Of a DNA stretch of 64,000 nucleotides, positions 12,390-23,120 are shown piece by piece. The position numbers and the translations under genes were made by a program. The notes under the pieces are model-generated. The model worked only from the letters and a program-made list of their open reading frames with translations, was not told the DNA's origin and made no database searches. Source of the DNA: Voacanga thouarsii (taxonomy: Eukaryota; Streptophyta; Magnoliopsida; Gentianales; Apocynaceae); NCBI GenBank assembly GCA_026120185.1, contig JANUWF010001101.1:1860001-1924000 (forward strand), given 5' to 3'. Positions within the stretch are counted from its first letter, which is position 1. Every line of letters starts with the position of its first letter.

Positions 12390-12746
12390 TGTTATGAATT
12401 ATTGGAATCTCCATTAATTAGTGGAGGCTCCACTAATTATGGATTTATGTGAATTATTAAAAGATTTTTATGGATGTTCACCATTTAGTGGAGACACCAT
12501 TAATTGAGATTAGTTGAAGATGATGTATGCCATGATGTATTTCACTAATTAGAGCTTTATAAATAGAGTTATTCTCTAAGCTTGTAATACACCATCATTT
12601 TGTGAAAGAAAGATTAGTGAAGAGAAAGAATTGTGAGAGAAAGAAAGAGAGAAGTTTGAAGAGAAAGTTTTGTGCAAAGAATAGTTAGAATTTTCTTAGT
12701 GTGTAGTGTGTATATTTTATTCTAACACTACCCTAATTTTATAACA
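12390..12746 (+). repeat. Right LTR of copia element 1
   Basis: Nearly identical to 7391-7747 (five substitutions counted by eye, no indels). It is preceded by the polypurine tract AAGGGGGAG, the usual plus-strand primer, and followed by the TTGTT target duplication. Confidence 0.95.
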
Positions 12747-12751
12747 TTGTT

Positions 12752-15700
12752 ATATTTCTTTTTCGTATCGCAAGACAATATGGTTTATTCCTTTTTTTTT
12801 TTTAGCAGACAAAATGGATTATTCATGAGACCTTGGATAGGAAGAAAATTATTCAAACCAGGGGATAAGCGTAATTAGATTGGGATTATATTAAAAAAAT
12901 TTAAATATATAAATATAATTTTAAATTTTATAAATAATTTATAGCTTTAAAGATTAGTACTACAATTTACTTAGAGGGAATAATTATTAATATTTTATAA
13001 AAAAAATCATCTGTATTAAATTTATTTTTCATTAAAAAGCAAACGTGAATAGAAATTAGACCAAGTCTTATGCATTGGGCCTTAAATCATTCTTTTCTCA
13101 CGCTGGATAAGGAAAACAAGACTTATAAAAAAGAGCGGATAAAAATTAAATTAAAATATTTTGTCTGATAATCTTATCGATTCAGTTATTACATTATTGT
13201 TTGACATTATTTTATTTTTAGTGCTTTTTTTTAATATGAGGACGAACATAATATTACAAATTTGAATATTTTAAAAAGCCTATTTAACAAAGGGACAGCT
13301 ACTAGCTAGAAGCAACAAAATGACAAGAATGATAATTTAATTAAAATATTCAAAATTACTTAGTTAAATATTTATTTGATTAAATGTGTTTGTTAATATA
13401 TATTATTAAATATTTAATTATTTCAATACATTTGATAACTGATTTTGTTATAATTTAATTAGTTGATGCGTACTGAAATTCAATTCTAATTAAGTAGATG
13501 CTTGATACTTAATTATAACTTATTATTAGTATTCAGATTATAATATTTAAATTTTTTCAAACAGGCCTTAAATTTTTAATCTAAACTTGCCCATTATTTT
13601 GCTTACTCTCTTACTACCAATTCTAGTCTATCTTTTCTTTTCTTTTCTTTTTTAATATGCAAGTATATATGTTAATTAATGAATTTTCCATACATATGTC
13701 TGTTTGATAAAGTTAAAGTAGATACTAAATGAAATTAATTATAATTTATCTTTATACTATATTTTATTATAATTTAAATTAAATAGAAAATTAATAATTA
13801 AATAAGCATTTAAGTGAAATGCAATATAAGAGGATAATTGCCATTTTTTAATCTGTATAATTTTCATTAAAAAATGGCAATTGTCCGCTTATATTTCACC
13901 CGAATTTTGTTTGCCATGATTTGCATAACCATGGCCATTCATTAGATCATCAATGACAAAAATTTAGTACATTTTGGTGTTCATTGGCTATATGTTTTTG
14001 TTTTTATTGCTTGTAAGTAGATCTTTGTGAATCTTCCTATGCAACTTTATAGACCTAATTTTGTACCAAATTGTTTGTCTCTATACAAAAGAGCCTTACA
14101 AGCAAAGCATCATTGTATTTTAGTGTCGACATCTATATGTAGCTATCACGAGTTTTTGCCTTTTACTTTGCATATGTTTTACGGCTTGATAAATTTCCTT
14201 TCATTTTAGGGACTGATCTTCTCCTTTCAAGAATCAAAATTTTGGAGAAGTTAGTATTGATTATCAGAGTTTTGAACACATTCAATTGAAATATTTTAGA
14301 GAAAATTAGAGTTTTTCTATTGTAGTCAATCATAATTTTTTATAAATTATTTCTTCAAATTAAAAAAAAAATTTATTGTCCATACATTGAATCTGAAATT
14401 GAAAATCAACTAACAACTATTTTAACATATTTCAAACTTTCTTGGTGTGGTTGTTGATTCCATCTCGTTAATGGTTCCAACTTCCAATACGAAGTCCAAG
14501 TTAAGGAATTGATACACAAACCTACCTTATACTCAAATTAAAATATAAATTATTATGTTTAACTTAACTTCAAGATAAAAAAATTAAACTCAAATTTAAT
14601 ATTTAATATTTAATTTGAACACTACATCTAATTTATAATTATTCGAACAGGCCTTAAACCAAAATTAAACTTGACTAGCAACTTGTAACCAAAGTTAAAT
14701 TCAAAGTCCAATTGTCTACCCTCCTCGTATTCCTGTCTTTTCTTAAACTAGAGGATAGAAACTAGAAGCATTTTCCAAAATGAAGGTTGAAACTTGAAAT
14801 CTTTCTACTAGAAGTTGTCTTCTTTAGATCCCACTTGAATTGTTGCACTATATAATGGCATTAAATTAAGAGAAAGGTCAAACTTGAAATTTCTCATTAT
14901 TTCTCCCTTTATTTTTTTTTAATAAAAACAATACAAATTTGGAGTAATTCATATCTTGACAAATTAAAGAAAGAGTATAACAATCAAATTTGGCATCTAC
15001 TCTTATTTAATTATCCAAAAGAGTGCTTTACTTACCATGATGCCATCATCTTACCTCAAGCCTACTCATATATGCTAGTAATTTTTATTTTTAATTATGC
15101 ATACATCACACCTGTTGTTTTAAAAGATAATTTTTGTTTCAATATATTTTTCAACGATCGTGGGCTTGAGCTCTGGGGGACTGCCAAAAGGCCTCCGCTG
15201 AGAGGACAATAGGGGAGGCATAGATTGGCATTGGCCTCTAAAAAACCCACCCAAATAATAATAATAATGCTAAAAATAGTCGATCCATAACTTCTCGACT
15301 CAAAATTCAAAAGTTTTAGATTACATTCATGTACTATTAATGAAAAACAAAATGTTATTCTATTTTTAAATAATTATCATATCTAAAAAATTCATACATA
15401 TTAAGAAAGTTTTTAAGAGAAAAAACTGAATTATTTTTATTAAAAATTATAAAATTAGTTTGAAATTAAAAAGTAACTAATATTATGATTTAATCGACTG
15501 ATAAATAATAATGTAAATTAAAAAATAATAAGCACGCTATTGATTTAACAAAATAAAAGATAGTTGTAGACAAAAAAGAATTTTTATAACTAAAAGTGAC
15601 AATTATTTAAAAATAGAGGAAGTAATATAAATGTAATTAAAGTCTTATATGCTCTTTTTATTTTCTTGAAATTTAGGTAATAATGATATTTTTTTTATGT

Positions 15701-16917
15701 AATTATAAAATTTTATTTGTAGTCATAAATTCATAGTCAAAAGAGCAAATTACACATCCACTCAGGGATGGAAATTACAGCAAGACAAATCAAAGTGGTG
15801 TGTCCATAGTACTAAAAGTTGGCGTCTGGAACTCAATCTCACATACTATAGTCGGCTTATTGCCAAAAACAGATATATGCATATCCTACTAGAACACAGA
15901 CAGCAAATCTTTGATAAATGCTATGGCAATTAAGTGGAAAATAACATAACAAAATGGATTTGAATTGTCCATTTCAAGTTAAGAGTTGAGAATGCATTTA
16001 ATCTACTCACCAAATCGTATTCATATTTTTACTAATTAAAACAAGGGAAAGAGGCAACTAAATTAATAACATTTCTAAACATGGACCGTGACTTAGGAGG
16101 TTTTATTATTCTTGGAATTATTAATTGTTATTATAAATTAGGGAGGAACTAAATTCATACTCTATCTATTAATATCTATTAATTAGATAAAAGTATTATT
16201 TTTAAATAACATTATATCTTTTGAGTAAATATCAATTTAATCTCAGTATATAAAATTATGTATAAATTAAATTGTTAAAAAATAATGACTTGTATAAGAA
16301 TTGAATTTCATATATTATTCAGATATTGAAAGTTTTATTTCTCCTTATTTCTCTTTCATATTTTGTAAAACTTGTAAAAATATATAGTAATAATAATGTA
16401 AATTTCCATTTGATTAAAAAATATTGATTTATTTGCTCTTAAATTATTTATTTTATGAATTAATTAAATATTGATAAAATAAAAAACTTATCAAAGATTA
16501 AAAGAAAAAAATAGATATTATTGAGAATACACATTAAGAGGAAAAATAATTAGTGGCCATTCAATATTTATTCATTATTTGTTATTAAAATAATTAATCT
16601 ATATATACAAAAATAATAGTAATATAATTGATTTGAAGTAAAAATAGGAAAGCTATCTTTGTTTAATTAATATATATTAATAAATAGGAGCATGAATTTA
16701 AATTAGAAAGGTTTGAATTTAGCCATTTTCTATATATTAATGATGCACATGATAAGACAAATTATTTTGTATTATTAAACTACTATTATTTTGTGTCTAT
16801 ATTTAGATAGCGTGATAATATTGTAACAAATTTTAGTTTCCGTATTTGCAATTTTCTACCCTAAATTTGATAATTGGGGTGTTAGGGGCATGCAGCATCA
16901 CAAGTCTATTATTATCA
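12752..16917. other. AT-rich spacer
   Basis: I see no gene. The region is dominated by A/T-rich sequence with scattered T and A runs. A short hairpin element is listed separately. An ORF on the - strand at 15095-15310 has no ATG at its head and no recognisable motif. Confidence 0.5.
13814..13899. repeat. Short hairpin (MITE-like) inverted repeat
   Basis: Arms at about 13814-13851 and 13865-13899 are near-complementary, sharing the core ATTGCCATTTTTTAAT and its complement, around a 13-base loop. It could be a tiny MITE or a relic of one. No clear target duplication was found. Confidence 0.55.
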
Positions 16918-16946
16918 CTAGGTAGGAGGCCCGAGCTTTACTCGGG
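16918..16946 (-). other. Helitron 3 prime terminus with hairpin
   Basis: Read on the - strand: a 6-bp stem CCCGAG, loop TAAAG, CTCGGG, then 12 bases ending CCTAG. A T follows immediately outside. This hairpin plus CTRR end is the diagnostic rolling-circle terminator of Helitrons. Confidence 0.88.
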
Positions 16947-18003
16947 ATCAATAATTTTTTTTAATAACTATTGTTATTATTTTATTGATTATAATTTATT
17001 ATTTTTCATATGTAAATTTATTTTTTCTATTATATTTTTTTCGTAATATAAATATTAACAACAGTGTATCGAACAAATCAAATTTATCACCCAATCCCAA
17101 TCGCTTCAAACTTTCTGATCCAAGCAAACTACAACGGGAGTAACATAAATCAGGAATAGGACCAAACTTAGAAGAGACTATAATCATCATTTTGGTCAAA
17201 TCAAAATATCATAAAGTCTAGAGAAGCAATAGGATCCGTAGGTAATGCCATTGCTGCAGGCAAAACAACACAATATGTGCTATTTCCAATCCCAACTCAT
17301 CTTTCTTGAAAACATTCCTACAATAACCATCCTCAAATTAGTGACTACAAACGTAAAATTATGAGAAGAAAACAGATTTCCTATTAAAGAAACGTTAGCA
17401 TGCAACAACTCCACTTCATATTAGTTTATAGAATATTTCAACCATAAAAATAAACAACAGAGGTGCATAAAAGAACATACAATGGGCAAAGGCATAAAGA
17501 AGTGGAGAAACAATTATTCTATAGTCTCACCAACTCCTGATGATCCACCTAAAATGTTTATGATTAACTCCCCTTGTGGCATTATCTGCACCCTAAGAAG
17601 TTAAAATTTACCCCACATGTAGCATTAGTTGCACATATATATAAGATGCAGGCAGCTTCCTTCTAAACATCAATTGCATCAAAATCATGCATCAAAGAGA
17701 AAACAATTGATTGGAGTTTGACCTGAATGGCAGAATGTGGAAGGACAGAAATGAAGATCAAACTTGATTATTACATTTTCTAAGCAGTGTGTAGAAAAAA
17801 TGTTGTCTAAGTCACTAATTTATTTTCTACTTATTTTATTTCATGGCCCATGCCACATAAACAATCCTCCAATCAGCTCAAGACCCATAGCACTCAAATA
17901 CAGCAGTATGATGCAACAAACTACTTTCCCTTAAGCCCCAAATTTTGAAAAAACAAAAAAGAAAAAAGGAAAAGAGAAGGATTTAGTTGACAACTTACAG
18001 CAC
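16947..18003. other. Helitron interior, no recognised gene
   Basis: No recognisable exon. Reading the - strand shows intron- or UTR-like sequence. It may be the 3 prime flank of a captured gene or the element's own filler. Confidence 0.4.
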
Positions 18004-18348
18004 ATGCAAATGGAAATGGCGTCGTCAGAGTCCACAAAACAAATTGGGAAGCCTGCAGTAACTCCAAATGTGGACTCATCCCAACTTCATTCGCAGCAAA
18101 GCTGAAACTCCTGCCAAGGTCCTGTGGCAATACTCAGGGATATTGAAAACTGTCCTGTTCCAAGTGGTGTGCGACTAGAAGATGTAGCTGGCAATATCAA
18201 AATAGCTTTGCGTGCCCATCTTGTGATTACAGGAGTTGTCACAATGTTTTCTGCATATGGTGATTTTAATGCCTTCCCTAGGCGGTTAAGAGAAGGTTGT
18301 CAGAGGACTGGCGTGAAACAAACAGTCAATTCTCCATCAAATAAATAA
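18004..18348 (+). pseudogene. NYN-domain (limkain b1/MARF1-type) fragment
   Basis: An ATG at 18004 opens a frame that reads through one TGA (18103-18105) and continues to 18348. After the stop it gives RDIENCPVPSGVRLEDVAGN and MFSAYGDFNAFPRRLREGCQ, the N-terminal half of a plant NYN domain, a PIN-like ribonuclease fold. The first acidic catalytic residue (the D of DIEN) is present, but the Trp normally before it is replaced by Arg. The downstream half with the remaining acidic residues is missing; similarity ends after RTGVK. It is the only captured fragment that points opposite to the Helitron. The break and truncation make it a pseudogene fragment. Confidence 0.8.
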
Positions 18349-19441
18349 ATAATCATCATAACCATCATCATCATCTTGGGATAGAATTCAAATTTAAACT
18401 AAATGGAGATTATTAATAGATATGTAGTACCTGATAAAATTTACATGATTTGTTTCTTAATTAGGCTACTTTTCTTTGTGTTCTGAAAATATACTTGGTA
18501 CATGTTAAAATGTTACAAACTACGCTACACATCAATATTCCTTCACAACAATATTATTAGAATAAAAAAGTGTTCTTTGAAAAGTGTTTTATTGAACAGT
18601 AACAAACAATAACTCTAGAATTAAGAATGAAATGGTGTTCTTGGAATTGATTATGGACTTATCCAACATCAATTATTACAGGATCAATCATCCAAGAGGA
18701 TAAAAAATGGACTGCATTTGTCAGCATCATCAGAGCCTTCAACAGTTTTGTGAAACAGTGGACTCATGAGGAAAGATTATAGCAAACAACAAAATTTCAT
18801 CACCAATGATTTTTTTTTCCTTTTTAATCTTGTACATATTCCCAAACCACTCCCTCCCTCCCCCCTTCCCATGCTTCTATCCAGATACCAAACATCGCCA
18901 TTGATGGTCATGATAATGGTAGTCAAACTTCAAAAATTTACCTAAAGCTTGCAGCACCATCGCCACCAAATAAATTGGGCAAAAAGACAAAAAAATAACC
19001 TAATTTGACACAAATATGAAAGACAAATGTTAATTTCTCATTCTAGGTTGGCCAAACACCAAAGAAGAGACCACATAGTAACTCTTTCCAGACAAACAAA
19101 AGAAGGAAAAAAAAAGATAGAAACTTGAAACCACAAACTCTTAATAAAAGGTCCTCTCTGCCTAGAAAAATTTCAAGAAAGCAGAAGAACCAATGAATTC
19201 TTGACAACAAACGCTGGCAAGATACTTGCAATAGAAAATAGAATTCTTCTGAACCGTGTATTTGACAAATGGGTATATGAACCTTCCTCAATAGAGACAA
19301 CCCCAGGATCAGAAAGTAATATGATAGAACAAAAGGCGAAAGGAAAAAGGAAATATTTATCAGGGATAATTCAACTACTTAATTCAAAAGAAAAGTTATA
19401 TGACTCTTTCTTCTTCACATCCTACATAACTTGCCTGTTAT
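18349..19441. other. Helitron interior, no recognised gene
   Basis: Intron-like AT-rich sequence. Open frames at 19043-19300 (-) and 19201-19461 (+) overlap, do not resemble any family I know and are not called. Confidence 0.4.
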
Positions 19442-19546
19442 TTAAGAATTCCTCTCAATAAAATCTTGTATTTTTTTGATAATTTCTTTTTCATCCTTCA
19501 AAGGAGGAGCTAAATCAAAAAATGCATTGGTTTCTGCATATGGCAT
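19442..19546 (-). pseudogene. Phosphopantothenate-cysteine ligase, N-terminal fragment
   Basis: From the ATG at 19546 the - strand encodes 34 residues and stops at 19442. The segment AFFDLAPPLKDEKEI followed by FIERNS resembles the N-terminus of plant phosphopantothenate-cysteine ligase (COAB), the enzyme that joins cysteine to 4-phosphopantothenate in coenzyme A synthesis. In intact enzymes the nucleotide-binding region (VTSGGTTVPLE) follows at once; here a stop replaces it. Only the first exon or part of it appears to have been captured. The match is from memory of the family and short, so moderately certain. Confidence 0.6.
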
Positions 19547-20012
19547 CTCTTCTCCAAAGCCAGAGCATAATCAGCTAGCTATTTTCATTGAATGAATTTA
19601 TATCAAGCCATATGTTGAACCTCCAAGTAATATCAAAATACTATATATATGTGCTATATATATCATCTACGGAAATAATATCAAGCTAGAACCTCCAAGT
19701 AATCTCTGCAGGGACAAAATGAAATTCAAATCCTATCCCATTTCATATTTGCGAAAAAGACAAATATATAGAAAAACCCAATTCAGATGCATCAATCAGT
19801 TTCTTCCCTACTTCACTTCACTAAAAATGCTAAACTATGGGGGAAAAAAGTAGTACATCACCAGACCATATGGTTGACGAAAATAAGAACCACATATTCT
19901 GCTTTAGGGTAAAGCATTTCAGATTGAAAAAAGGCAAAAGATATCATGATTAAATTTTGAAAAACTGGACAACTTGCAGTATCCAAATTAAATAATTCGA
20001 TCATAAACTCAC

Positions 20013-20163
20013 TTTTTAGCTTGCTAAAGCTCTGATCAAACTGAGATCTACAAGTCTCCAACATTTCAGCAACTTCCTCACTAGCAGCTGCAGACTTGTC
20101 CAAATACTCCTTAATGGCAGCTACAATTTTCTCCAAATCCTCGTGCCTTACCACAATACTCAT
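20013..20163 (-). pseudogene. DUF632 (DUF630/632, APSR1-like) exon fragment
   Basis: The - strand reads MSIVVRHEDLEKIVAAIKEY, then SEEVAEMLETCRSQFDQSF and ends KLK at a donor-like GTGAGT (20012-20007). This matches the start of the DUF632 region of plant DUF630/DUF632 proteins (formerly called bZIP-like), where the same exon boundary falls just before the conserved TVYHSSS. The family includes a root-growth regulator linked to phosphate starvation. Upstream in-frame codons continue to about 20187. Only this exon is present, next to an exon of an unrelated ankyrin gene, which is the sign of capture. Confidence 0.7.
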
Positions 20164-20283
20164 GTCAAAAACCATCTTTAAAACCAAGCTAGGTTAGAAG
20201 TCATGAAAGAATTCCATGACACTGTTTCGCCAATTCATTAAACCATCAAAAAGAAAGAGCTATCTAAGGAGAAAAAAACTCAC

Positions 20284-20355
20284 ATTGCATGTGAACAGAG
20301 GAAGAGTTTGTACAACTTCCCAGTGGCCATATCGGCAAACTTGTGTCAATGCCGT
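20284..20355 (-). pseudogene. XBAT-type ankyrin E3 ligase, one captured exon
   Basis: A 72-base segment with an acceptor (TTTTAG) before it and a donor (GTGAGT) after it encodes [18 protein letters not shown] plus PLFTCN. This closely resembles the ankyrin-repeat exon of XBAT31-35/XB3-type RING ubiquitin ligases (usual form [21 protein letters not shown]). The exon is exactly in frame with no stop. No neighbouring XBAT exon follows; about 120 bases downstream on the same strand is a DUF632 exon from another gene. It is an isolated captured exon with its splice sites. Confidence 0.78.
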
Positions 20356-20624
20356 CTAAAACAAAAGGTAATCAGATTAAGCACAAATCCATCGATTCAA
20401 TTTATTGAAGTCCCATCCCAAGTTATGTTATATAACAACAGTCGCTTTTTCAAACCAGAATGTTATATCATGATATCATCTAATTGCCGATAGAATAAAT
20501 TGGAGAAAAACATATAATAAAGACAAATCAAAATCTGGTACCTAACCATGGTAATTCCTCGAATTCACATCAGCTCAATTCTCAAGCAATAAAGCAACAA
20601 TCTAAAAACCACAAACCCAAAATT

Positions 20625-20628
<4 letters not shown>

Positions 20629-20676
<48 letters not shown>

Positions 20677-20682
20677 TATATA
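20629..20682. repeat. (TA)n microsatellite
   Basis: Uninterrupted TA dinucleotides followed by a short ACACACATA interruption and more TA. No further meaning is seen. Confidence 0.9.
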
Positions 20683-20893
20683 AGACAAATGCCACCAAAA
20701 ATTCCTTATATTTTCATCTAATGCACTTAGTTTTTTTTATCCTTCTATATGTAAAAAGGATAATTCAAAATTATCTTCTTCTTCTAAGGGCTGAGCATTT
20801 CAAGACAAATCATTTGTTATTTTCCTGTAATTTTAATAACATATTGTGTATAAACATATCACTTTAAAATTTAAAGTATAAACATAATATGCT

Positions 20894-21112
20894 CTAAACA
20901 AATTGTACAATCATTTGATTCCAACGCCTTTGACATACATCTCCAATTCTGTGGTCAAGAAGATTGTCCCAATTCATATCTTTAGTGCAGCTTGCATCCA
21001 ACTGATAAACTGCATTAAGTAGGTGATAGTCATCAGCATCAGACCGTTTGCCTTCAGCGGCCATAGTGATGTTAATTAGTTGTACCATTTTCAAATAGCA
21101 ACGTGCATCATC
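20894..21112 (-). pseudogene. Myb-domain (TTF-I/REB1-like) fragment
   Basis: The - strand reads SDADDYHLLNAVYQLDASC, then NWDNLLDHR and GDVCQRRWNQM, before a stop at 20894. This matches the last Myb-like repeat of plant TTF-I/REB1-type proteins (DMTF-like, usual form WDNLLEHRSGDVCRKRW). These bind DNA and act in RNA polymerase I termination in fungi and animals; the plant role is less clear. The upstream Myb repeats and the rest of the protein are absent. It has no frameshift within the visible part. Confidence 0.7.
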
Positions 21113-21299
21113 AAGTAAGTATATAGTACATGGCATCATTTTCTATCTGATACTGAATATTAACCTCGTGGAAATCATGCTTTTTTAAAATTAAACCAAA
21201 AAGGCTCATCAAGTAAGGAAACAACAAAGGTAGATTTGAATGTGAAAAAATAAAAGAAAATCAATCTCTTTGTGCTATTGATCACTTACCATCCAGTAC

Positions 21300-21300
<1 letters not shown>

Positions 21301-21389
<89 letters not shown>
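21301..21389. repeat. (AAT)n microsatellite
   Basis: About 30 uninterrupted AAT trinucleotide repeats. Confidence 0.95.
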
Positions 21390-21393
<4 letters not shown>

Positions 21394-21785
21394 GTAAAGA
21401 ACTAATGATACAATGATATCAATATTGCTAGACTATAAGTATCCAAGTATTTCTTTTTCCTTTTTTTTTTAGGACTAATTACGTAAAACTCATTAGAAGT
21501 TGTTGAAGTTACACTCAAACTATGTCTTGTAAACTTTTGCTTTTATTTTTGAAGTCACTGAATTCTTCAAGTAACTAAAGTTTTATATATAAATAGATAA
21601 AATGTCTTTGATTGAGTGCACATAATGATAAAGGGTACAAATAAATATCCTAAATCCATGAATTAATGATTCTTCATAAAGTCTTTAAGCAATCATTTTA
21701 TTAGATCTTGTTACTATACTTCATTATTTGAATTAATGGATTCTTCCAATCCATACAAAGAGGATAAAATCAAGTAAGTACCTTA

Positions 21786-21887
21786 TTTCAAATGCACCAT
21801 CTCCACCTTCACATATCTTCTAAACAGTTGCTCAACATCAGATTGGTGTGCATCAAATTCTAGATTACCACCAAAGATGGGCCTTAT
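21786..21887 (-). pseudogene. SR splicing factor (RS31/RS40-type) first RRM exon
   Basis: The - strand reads RPIFGGNLEFDAHQSDVEQL then FRRYVKVEMVHLK, ending near a donor-like AAGGTACTTAC. This is the beginning of the first RNA-recognition motif of plant RS-subfamily SR proteins (usual form [33 protein letters not shown]). The initiator Met is ATA (21887-21885) and the final codon is followed by TAA, so it cannot be translated as in the parent. Upstream on the - strand is intron-like sequence with TTTCAG about 40 bases before, resembling the 5 prime UTR intron of such genes. Confidence 0.75.
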
Positions 21888-22380
21888 ATTCTTGGAAGCT
21901 CTCAAATATCAATTTTGATTAACTGAAATCAAATTGCAATTTAGATAAATCACACATCATACCAAAGTAACCATTCTATGATAGAGAGCACAATATACCA
22001 ATAACAACTATATGAAATGTCATAGCATAAACAGATCATAGAGTGCATGTTCTCAAACAGGTTTGATAAAATGTATCAACACCAAGATCCTAATAAAATG
22101 CGTAAAAAATGCTCTAGTAGAAGTAGCTGTGGAATAATATATCAACACCAACATCCTAATGAATTTTTTTCTAAAAAAATGCTGAACTAAAAAAAAAGGT
22201 AGGGGGTGCGGTGAGGGCAAAAGCTATAAGTTGTGGAATAAGAAACTTAATAGCTAATAGCAAGAAACAAAATTTGGCATCTTCGTTAAGTTCTACATAT
22301 TTCTATCCTAATAGCAAAACCATGCTCCAGAAATGACAGGGATTAAATCAACATCCATGAGCAAAGTAAATAGGCAGCAT

Positions 22381-22465
22381 CAATATCAATTACTAAAGTC
22401 AATATAACAGTCTCTCCCACCCTTCCAAAAACAAAAAATCTACAGTTAAAAAGGCTTGAAATGGT
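22381..22465. repeat. Dispersed 85-bp repeat, copy A
   Basis: About 90 percent identical to 23036-23120, same orientation, 655 bp apart. The two copies bracket the CHY1-type fragment. Confidence 0.8.
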
Positions 22466-22659
22466 GCAAGAATAAGAGGAAAACCACATAGACTAATATA
22501 AACCATAAGCCACCTTCATTAATTAGGTGATGAACTATGACAGCATCAGAGCCAGAGCAAAATCATTTGCCACTACACTTCAATAAGTTCAAATATTCTA
22601 TTAATCACTCTGTTAAAATTCCTTGCCTAACATTTTGACCGCAAAAATGCACAATAAAA

Positions 22660-22977
22660 GTAAGGGAAAAAAGTGCAAAAAGAAGAGTAAGTTAACATTG
22701 CCTTACCTTCATAAAAACAAATCCAATATCCCGTATTTCCTTCACGTGACACATACAATCTGTTCAACCTAGCAGCTTAACATCAGTAACAAATAAATTT
22801 AGAATTTTCAGCAATAGGACCTATAACATACAAAACTATGAATGAAGCCCACATAAACTGCTACAAAATCTTTCCTACTAAAAAAGTGGGGTGAGTCATA
22901 AGCCATATCAATAGTAAGAGCATTGAGTGCAGAATGTCTATTAAGTATAGTTGCTCTTGGTTTAGCTCTTCCTTCTA
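22660..22977 (-). pseudogene. 3-hydroxyisobutyryl-CoA hydrolase (CHY1-type) fragment, two exons
   Basis: Reading the - strand, after an acceptor TTTTAG the first piece (22977 to about 22876) gives EGRAKPRATILNRHSALNAL. This is the N-terminal strand-helix of the crotonase-fold CHY1 family (usual form TTILNRPSALNAL). After an intron-like stretch a second piece reads VKEIRDIGFVFMK (about 22745-22707), matching the family's ENPDIGFVLMKGSG, and ends at a proper donor AAG|GTAAGG. CHY1 enzymes act in valine and fatty-acid breakdown in peroxisomes. The next exon with the oxyanion-hole residues is missing. Exon order and phase agree with one parent gene whose intron was captured too. Confidence 0.7.
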
Positions 22978-23035
22978 CTAAAATATGAAATTACAGGCAT
23001 CAAGACAACGTTTTAATATACAAAAAGAAAAGAAT

Positions 23036-23120
23036 CAATATGAATTACTAAAGTTAATATAACAGTCTCCCCCACCCTTCTAAGAACAAAAAATCTATAG
23101 GTAAAAAGGCTTGACATGGT
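23036..23120. repeat. Dispersed 85-bp repeat, copy B
   Basis: Direct copy of 22381-22465 with about eight substitutions and no length change. Confidence 0.8.

Larger units (their letters stand above)
7391..12746 (+). mobile_element. Full-length Ty1/copia retrotransposon carrying an antisense RKD gene
   Basis: The element is bounded by two 357-bp LTRs (7391-7747 and 12390-12746) that begin TGTTAT and end ATAACA. It is flanked by the 5-bp target duplication TTGTT (7386-7390 and 12747-12751). Inside, in order, are a primer-binding-site-like motif (TTATCAGCACGA, from 7750), a broken gag, a reverse-oriented RWP-RK/RKD gene, the C-terminal end of integrase, reverse transcriptase, RNase H and a polypurine tract just before the right LTR. 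The order integrase then RT is that of Ty1/copia. The gag zinc knuckle, protease and integrase catalytic core are missing; the RKD gene sits where they should be. The LTRs differ at only 5 of 357 positions by my count, so the insertion is fairly recent although the reading frames are broken. Confidence 0.95.

Noticed and set aside
15095..15310. Hydrophobic - strand ORF resembling a secreted peptide precursor
   Set aside because: The frame has no ATG. The alternative ATG frame has a signal-like start but hits a stop at once.
21301..21389. Regular repeat that could be mistaken for a CRISPR-like array
   Set aside because: It is a simple AAT microsatellite in plant DNA.
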